From: Panagrolaimus kolymaensis
Lineage: Eukaryota > Nematoda > Chromadorea > Rhabditida > Panagrolaimidae
Reading direction: 5' to 3'
DNA length: 64,000 nt
Assembly: GCA_028622995.1 (NCBI GenBank)
Contig: JAJQJQ010000046.1
Span: forward strand, 744,001 to 808,000
Shown here: positions 57,936 to 64,000 of the stretch, one piece after another
Layout: every line of letters starts with the position of its first letter
Numbering within the stretch: the stretch's first letter is position 1
The notes under the pieces: generated by a model
The model's database searches: none
Told to the model about the DNA's origin: nothing
What the model saw: the letters and a program-made list of their open reading frames with translations, nothing else
Program-made: the position numbers and the translations under genes

Positions 57936-60139
57936 TTATTTTGGTTTGAAATAAACACTTTGATTTTCAGCTGCTGATGGTGGTGGTTGATTGGAGTTTT
58001 GAGATTTCAAAGATGCATTTTTGATTGTTGGACCATCTGTTGGAACTGCAAAATAAACACTATCACTTCGTTCAAGAACATTTTCATCCTTTGTTTTGTC
58101 TACTTCTGATGGAGGTGCTTGAACTTTTGGAGGTTGTTGAGATTTTGGATTAGGTAAAACAGTCTGAAAACAGAATTTTGAAAGATATTTAAAACAAGCA
58201 AAACTCACTTTAACTCTAGCATCATCACCATCTTTTTGTTCTTTGTCACTATCAGGAGGAGGTACAGTACGACTTTTCTCTGTTCCAAAATTAACTTTTG
58301 CAGGTTGAGATTTTGAAGGTGGTAAAACAGCCTAAAACGTACATCTTTATAAGCTTAAACTTTTTAACAACCAAAAACTCACTTGTTCATTCTTTGCTTT
58401 GTCAATTTCAGGAGAAGTTGGTTCAACTTTTGGAGATGGTGAAGATTGGGGATTTGGAGAAGGTAAAAATATCTGAAAATCGCGTTTGGATATGTTTCTC
58501 TTATATAAACAAAAAAAACTCACTTCAACTCCTGAACCAGCGCTACCATCTTTTTGTTCTTTAACATCATCAGGAGGAGGTACAGTGCGGCATTTTTCTG
58601 TTCCGAAATTAAAAGCTGTTGGATTTTTAACGCATTGATTGAATTCGAAGTCACTTCTTGTTTGATTTAGATTTTCAGGAACAGATGGCAACTAAAAATG
58701 GGAATGTAAACAATATGAAGCAAGGAATAAATACATACATCAGCAGTAGGTTTAAAATCCCATGGAGAATTAAAAACACAATTTTTGAGTTTCGCTTCTT
58801 CGGTTAAAGCATCTTTGAAAAATGAATAATTTGGAACTTTGGCATCTGTTTCATTGATGGCACCAGCAAAAGCTTGAAATGGTCGTGGCATTACAGTATA
58901 ACGATGATACACTATAAAATAAGTGATGATAAGTTAAAATTCGTATAAATACCAAGAGGAAGAAACTTACATTCACCTCTCATCAATTTATCTTTCATTT
59001 CAGCCATTTGAGCTGATTTGAGACGTTTATCAGATGACCATGGAAGAAAATGAGGATGAAATATATCACAAGTAATGTAAAACCATGATTCCAAATCATC
59101 TCGACGATTATACGGTGCGCCATTATGTTGACATCGAGGAGCATAACGATCAAAAACTTGTGGTTGACTAAAAGTTAAAAGTTAGTAAAAAAAAGCATCG
59201 AACAGTAACATAATTTGAAAATGAAAGAACAATGTTGTCATTGCAAGTACCAAAACAAACTTACGTTCGAGTGATGGTTGTTTCAGCACGTGAAGGATTT
59301 GCCATTCTTGCAAAAGAAAAATTGATCAAAAATAAAGTATATCTTTCACGAGGTTTAAGACCAGTAATAAAAGTTCGAGGACGAATTCGACAATGAATAA
59401 AACCAAGTTGATGAATTTGTTCGATTGCATTTAACATTTGTAAGCTTAAATCCAATGCTGTTTGATAGCTAAAAAAAAGAAACTAGTTAATATCATCTCC
59501 ACGAAACCAAAATAATAACAAAACCAATTTTAAAATGTTCTAAAAACTACTCACTTTGGAACCTTTTCATCCGATAAAACATTAGCAAGACTTTCACCAC
59601 CAAGAGTCATAAACAAGAATTGTCCATCGGAGCATTCACCATAATCATAAATATTAAAAAATCGAAGATCTTCTTTATCCAATTTCTTTGATAAAATTGA
59701 AAGTTCTTGATATACGTGAGCTTCATGTCGAAGAATGGTTGCTTTTCCGGTATCTGTTGGTAAATGAGCTTTCATACCCAAAACTTTATCATCTTTATTT
59801 CGACGAACTTCAAAAATATTTGACATTCGACCTTTGGCAATTTCACGAGCAATTACATAGCTAAAAAACAAATGGAGGTAATTAGATGCACAATTCCTTT
59901 AAAAGCAAACAAACATACCTATACTTTTTTGTTTCAACTTCATGTCCAACAGTGATTGAATTTTCAGCTTTCTTCTTTTTTAAATCTTCCATTTCTGTTA
60001 CAATTCTTTGTCGAGCACTATCGGTATCAGGTGGAGGTTCAGTTGGTTGAGTTGTTTCGGTATGAATTGGAGGACGTGATGAATTATTATTATTTCCAGC
60101 TCGTTTTGAGTTTCGACGACGTTGACCAGGCATACTCAT
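57936..60139 (-). CDS. TTBK/CK1-like pseudokinase with duplicated tail exons
   Basis: Nine exons: 60139-59919, 59860-59555, 59468-59265, 59167-58971, 58911-58739, 58691-58524, 58472-58383, 58331-58209, 58163-57936, giving 569 aa. A polar N-terminus precedes a TTBK-like kinase fold (about 75-330) with Lys104 (LGMKAHL) and the RRDDLESWFYITCDIF region. The glycine loop is degraded (KGRMSNIF), HRD is HCR (201-203), the loop Lys is Arg, and DFG is NFS (225-227). It is thus very unlikely to be catalytic. The tail contains two copies of an exon pair: NFGTEKSRTVPPPD with KEQKDG, then a Pro/Lys-rich LP-P-P-Q...EIDKAKNE segment. It is similar in kind to the pseudokinase at 35-38 kb. Confidence 0.82.
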
Positions 60140-60321
60140 ATTTTTTCTTTTGTGTTCAAACAACAAGCAGCTTCTGTTGAATGAAGCAACCTTGTTTCAA
60201 AAGATGAGCAACAATAATCAAAAATGAGAAAAACCATCAAAGTTTTCATTCATTCAAAAACAGTTGCGTTGGTCGTTGAAAAATTTGCATAACCATGAGA
60301 AATTTCTTCTTTCATTACGTT

Positions 60322-60329
60322 GTTGATCC
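60322..60329. repeat. 8-bp target-site duplication, left copy
   Basis: GTTGATCC, identical to 60766-60773. Confidence 0.85.
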
Positions 60330-60765
60330 TAGTGTTCATTTCCCCCCCCCCCCGTTTTTGGAAAAAGACGGGGACGGGACGGGGAACTTTTTTGACGGGG
60401 AATCCCCGCGGGGAAAAGGCGGGGATTTTTTTTTCACGGGGAGCCACCGCGGGGGCTCCCCGTCCCCGTTCCCCGCGGGGAATTTCATTATAAATTTTTT
60501 TTAAATAGGGTTATTGACTCTAAAATGCCTTTTTTTAATCTAATTTGGTGTTATTTAGATGTTTAAAGCCATTTGGAAAGAGTTTAGATCATTTTTAATG
60601 AATTTTGAAAAATATTTAAATTTTTAGACGGGGAAAAAATATCGGCGGGGATTCCCCGCGGGGAAACGGGCGGGGAAAAAATTTGACGGGATTTTCCCCG
60701 CGGGGGCTCCCCGTCCCCGTCCCCGCGGGGAAAATCCCGTCCCGCGGGGGGGGAAATGAACACTA
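60330..60765. mobile_element. Non-autonomous hAT-type element (436 bp)
   Basis: Terminal inverted repeats TAGTGTTCATTTCCCCCC (left) and its complement (right), bounded by an exact 8-bp duplication, the hAT hallmark. Inside each end lies a very GC-rich zone of CCCCGCGGGGA-type palindromes and GGGGACGGGG units, around an AT-rich centre (about 60480-60630). No transposase is encoded; the ORFs are artefacts of the GC-rich repeats. Confidence 0.88.
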
Positions 60766-60773
60766 GTTGATCC
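60766..60773. repeat. 8-bp target-site duplication, right copy
   Basis: GTTGATCC, identical to 60322-60329. Confidence 0.85.
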
Positions 60774-61543
60774 TAAAATCGTTGGTTCTTTTTTCTCCAA
60801 TAAAATTGCGAAAGTGTTTTTTAACCGCTGCAAATTGTTTTATCCTTTGATTAGTAAATGGGCGCCAAAAAAAAAAAATATCCGCCTGAATGGTACTTTT
60901 GTGAGGCTACTGTATTTTTGCTTTTTTCGTTGCCCAATTTGTCATTCATCTAAAAAATCCTAACACAGCCAAAATAAAAAAAACAAGCGTTTTTGTTTTT
61001 TATGCGTGCGTTGTTACTTCTTCGGCAGTAACTTTATTTGTGTTTGTTTTTCAGCCAATTATGAGCTTGCTACTGATCTTATTCTTTCTAATTATTATGA
61101 AACTATGCTTACTACGTTTCTTTCTATCTCAATTAAGAAAATTAAGAACATCCAAAGTAAGAATAAACAGAGGCATAGTCGAGTAAGTTCTTTATAATCG
61201 TAATATTTTTTACTATAGTATTTTTTTTTCAGAATGGTCTAATAACAATGGAATGCCTTAATGCTATGTAATTATGTGATAACTTTATAATATGTTCTTA
61301 TGCTGTATTTGATTGATTTATTCTAACTCTGTGTTTCTTACTAACGGTATGTTTTTTTAACAAGAGATTTGACCTTGCAAAAAATTGCATATATTTTTGC
61401 ATCTTACGAAAAATGTTTGATAAATTTGCATACAAAAATTAGAGTATTTTTCTCATCGTTGTTTTTTTCCTTTTCAGAATCATCATCATTTGTTTGAATC
61501 TTGTGCTGAATCGTTCGTTGGTTTCAATCATCTGCTCTGAAAA

Positions 61544-61819
61544 ATGGTCGACGGTTACACTTGCATCTGTCTCATCGTCGCCTGGTTTCTTCCACCATTA
61601 GGTCTATATCTTAAAATTCAAAAATGTAACAAAACTATATGCCTCAACATCTGTTTAACCTTTTGTTTCGTCATTCCTGGTCTTATTCATGCTTTCATCG
61701 TCATTTTGAAAACTCCTAATAATGGTAATAATGGTTTCAATAATGGTGGTAATATGGGTGGCAATAATGGTGGTAATATGGGTGGTAATAATGGCGGCAA
61801 TAATGGTAATAAGAAATAG
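61544..61819 (+). CDS. PMP3/UPF0057 small membrane protein with Gly/Asn-rich tail
   Basis: A single coding exon of 91 aa. Two hydrophobic helices (ICLIVAWFLPPLGLYL and FCFVIPGLIHAFIVIL) with the PPLG-Y and PG-IHA motifs define the PMP3 family of plasma-membrane proteolipids, linked in yeast and plants to membrane potential and salt tolerance. The tail after residue 57 is a tandem NGGNMGG/NNGG repeat, not present in most family members. Codon use is more GC-rich than nearby genes, suggesting good expression. A trans-splice site at about 61478 is likely. Confidence 0.85.
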   Translation: MVDGYTCICLIVAWFLPPLGLYLKIQKCNKTICLNICLTFCFVIPGLIHAFIVILKTPNNGNNGFNNGGNMGGNNGGNMGGNNGGNNGNKK

Positions 61820-62683
61820 TGTATATGCTGATGGTTTCCCAACGTGAACGTTCTTCACCTGATTCCGACTTTATTATGTTTTCTTTGTATTTGGTGGTAC
61901 GATTTCATGGTTGCTGTAGAATAAATTAATTATATATTTTCTTGTCTTTGTTGTTTCGCTTTTTTGGTTTTTTCTCTTGTTCTAGTTTAACTACAATCCT
62001 TTGGTTATGTATAGTCAACTAAAGCTGCGAGCTTTAGCCGTTAATGGTCACTGTCATTAGGCAGCATAGTTGTCATTCCAGCAACACAATCATTTGAATT
62101 GTAAAGTAATAAATCGCTAATAGGACTAATAATATGTGTTCACGATGATTGGGTAGCCTTACAAATAACGATATTAGTGTTTACTTGTCATTATTAGATT
62201 GCTGCATAGCGTACAGGTTCACAGAGATGTTAACAAAATATGTTTTTATTAATCATTATCCTGAATGTTATTATCTTTTTGACTTCTCAAGTGGTTAATC
62301 ATTAGCTCCTCGAAGTTCTTAGCTTATGCTAACACGCTTTAGTAACTTTGTCGTTCAATCAGAGATTGTTATGCTGGACAATTTACTGGTACATATTTGT
62401 TTTCTTGCTACAGGTTTGCCTTTAAGCTCTCTTGCAAAACCACATTTTCTTGAAACTCTAAGCTGTGTTAAAACTTTGCTATCACATTGAGAGGTAAAGA
62501 AGTTATTAATGAATATGCATACTCTTCTTGCAATAATGTATGTAACTTCAAGTTTGATGCTTTTCCATCATATATGAGCAATTCATAAAAGTACATTGTA
62601 AGCAATAAAGTTTAATCATTTATTAAAACTACCATATTCAATATCAAGCAAAAATACATACATAAACTTTCAAAGAATCGTAG
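61820..62683. other. Convergent 3' region
   Basis: About 860 nt of mixed composition, less A/T-tract-rich than other spacers, with an AATAAATT near 61920. No ORF or confident RNA gene seen. Confidence 0.4.
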
Positions 62684-63287
62684 TTAATCATGTTCAACAT
62701 CAAATGTTCCATTATCAGGAATTGAATTTTTAACATTCCATACTTTTAAAGATTCATCATATTTTGCTTTTTCAATTTTATATTGTTCATCAGGTTTCAT
62801 CTTTTGTCGAATAGATTTGAATCTTCCCATACAACTAATAATAGGTTCACATTGACGTTGAGTTTGTTTACATTGTTTTAGTTGTTGATTAACTTCAAGC
62901 CAAATATCTTTATCTTCTTGATCCCATTTGCCATAGTTTTCAGGATTTTTACGCTTTCTTTTTTTATGACCTAAAAAAACATGCAGTTTAGGTAATGAAG
63001 ATAATTTTAAAATTGTTTAAATTTGTAGTGAAAATAAAGAAAACAACATACCAGGTTTACCGCCAGTTCCTCCACTAACCTTTTTTCCACCACCTGTTGT
63101 TTCTTTTGAAGCCTCACTTGGCTTTGTATTGTTGTTGTTGTTGTTGTTGTTGTTTACGCTAATTGATTGAGTTGGCTGTATTGTTGCAGGAGGTACAACC
63201 TAAAATTGAAACAACAAGTTATAAATAATAATTTATGAATGATAAAGAAATAAGAAGAAAAAAACTTACTGATTCAGCAGCAGCCAT
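62684..63287 (-). CDS. Small basic protein with poly-Asn stretch, family unknown
   Basis: Three exons: 63287-63270, 63199-63052, 62970-62684, giving 150 aa with junctions in frame. It starts MAAAES. A Pro/Gln/Thr-rich piece and nine consecutive Asn follow, then a Gly/Lys-rich hinge (TTGGGKKVSGGTGG) and a Lys/Arg cluster (HKKRKRKNPENYG). The C-terminal 90 residues are charged and helical (WDQEDKDIWLEVNQQLKQC). The basic cluster looks like a nuclear signal. I do not recognise the family. It was too fragmented for simple ORF scanning but has good splice sites (GTAAGT, GTATGT, TTTTAG). Confidence 0.65.
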
Positions 63288-63737
63288 CTCTAAAGTTTAC
63301 AAAAGCAACAAATAAAAAGTTAGAAATCAAAATGTGGCAATTTCAAAAGAGATGGAACTTTTTCATTCGCTTTGAGAAGATTAGCATGGGAAAGAAAATA
63401 TTTATTCAAATTTGTAATTTTTGGGTTTAAAAGTTATGAAAGAAAAAAAGCGAATGCATTTTTTTGCAAAAAAATATCAAAGAGTTAGTTGTCGATTTTT
63501 TTTATCTTGCTCAGATTTACTACTGTAGAAAAATGACTCATTTTCACTTTACGATGTTGTTTTTTTGATTTGTTCATCGGTGTTATTTAGTTTTTTTAAA
63601 AAGGTTTTTTATTTTTATTTATTTTTTTTTTCGATGAATGAGTCAGTCATCTCACCTTTAAATTTCTAAACATCGTCTTTATTAGAATTTCTGAATAATC
63701 CGTATTTTCAGCTCCGCTAAAAAAAGTTTGTTGGAAC
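63288..63737. other. Upstream region of the small basic protein
   Basis: T-rich, no features recognised. Confidence 0.4.
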
Positions 63738-64000
63738 CAGGGATGGTCGGAATTCCGTTTCCGTTTCCGTTTTCCGGTATTTCCGGGTGTTTTTCATTTC
63801 CGTTTCCGTTTCCGGTTCCGGAAAAAAATTAAAAAAAATTTTTAATTTTCCGTTTCGATTTCCGGGAAAAAATTTTGTTTTTAACGTAAAATTTCCGTTT
63901 CCGTTTCCGGCATTTCCGGGGCATTTTGGTTTTCCGTTTCCGTTTCAGGTTCCGGAAACAAAATTGTTGGTTTTCCGTTTTCCGCGGAAACGGAAAAAAA
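63738..64000. mobile_element. Repeat element cut by the window end, possibly hAT-like
   Basis: Starts with CAGGGATGGTCGGAATTCCG, a hAT-like CAGGG terminus, then consists of CCGTTTCCG-type units separated by AT-rich tracts. The other end is outside the window, so terminal repeats and target duplication cannot be checked. Plan (GC-rich iterated ends) resembles the element at 60.3 kb but the sequence differs. Confidence 0.5.

Larger units (their letters stand above)
60140..61543. other. Divergent intergenic region with a hAT element
   Basis: Contains the hAT-type element at 60330-60765. Candidate leader exons for the PMP3 gene end near 61183, and acceptors TTTTTTCAG (near 61233) and TTTTCAG (near 61478) precede its ATG, so the 5' UTR may be spliced. 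Confidence 0.45.

Noticed and set aside
60250..60833. ORFs of 65-69 codons rich in Pro, Arg and Gly
   Set aside because: They are translations of the GC-rich arrays inside the hAT-type element.

Overview
The window looks like nuclear DNA of a nematode. It is strongly AT-rich. Genes are compact and carry many short introns (mostly 45-100 nt) with TTTTAG/TTTCAG acceptors, and the families are nematode-typical: Srh-like chemoreceptors, TTBK-like kinases, a GluCl-like Cys-loop channel, and F-box-associated-like proteins. The species cannot be named from this sequence; a clade IV (panagrolaimid-like) worm is my guess. Exon chains were built by hand. In all but one gene, every exon junction keeps the reading frame, which is the main support for the models.

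Layout. 0-6 kb: a pseudogenised tail of an S28 serine peptidase, then a complete S28 gene whose fifth intron holds a full-length antisense RTE-type LINE with an intact 940-codon ORF. 6-10 kb: two 7TM chemoreceptor genes on the minus strand. 11-18 kb: three plus-strand metabolic or transport genes (Nudix ADP-sugar hydrolase, proton/myo-inositol transporter, SLC17-like transporter). 18-22.5 kb: a 12-exon minus-strand gene joining leucine-rich repeats to a degenerate OTU domain. 24-29 kb: two proteins with no recognised family, one built from a duplicated domain. 29-38 kb: membrane proteins, a coiled-coil F-box-associated-like gene, and the first TTBK-like pseudokinase. 39-47.6 kb: a LECT2-like secreted protein, a Cys-loop channel, the mitochondrial oxoglutarate carrier, and a two-unit F-box-associated-like gene. 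48-50 kb: a protein disulfide isomerase that lacks its b domain. 50.9-57.5 kb: a helical-repeat protein and a half-length NIPBL/Scc2 protein. 57.9-60.1 kb: a second TTBK-like pseudokinase with duplicated tail exons. 61.5-63.3 kb: a PMP3-family protein and a small basic protein.

Mobile DNA is prominent: the LINE, a hAT-type element with an exact 8-bp target duplication (60.3 kb), a TTAA-flanked foldback MITE (50.1 kb), a TA-flanked foldback (53.7 kb), a dispersed repeat present twice, and a repeat cut by the window end.

No operon or pathway clearly links the genes. The recurring theme is enzyme folds whose catalytic residues are replaced (an OTU-like domain, two kinases, an M23/LECT2-like pair), together with lineage-specific domain loss and duplication.
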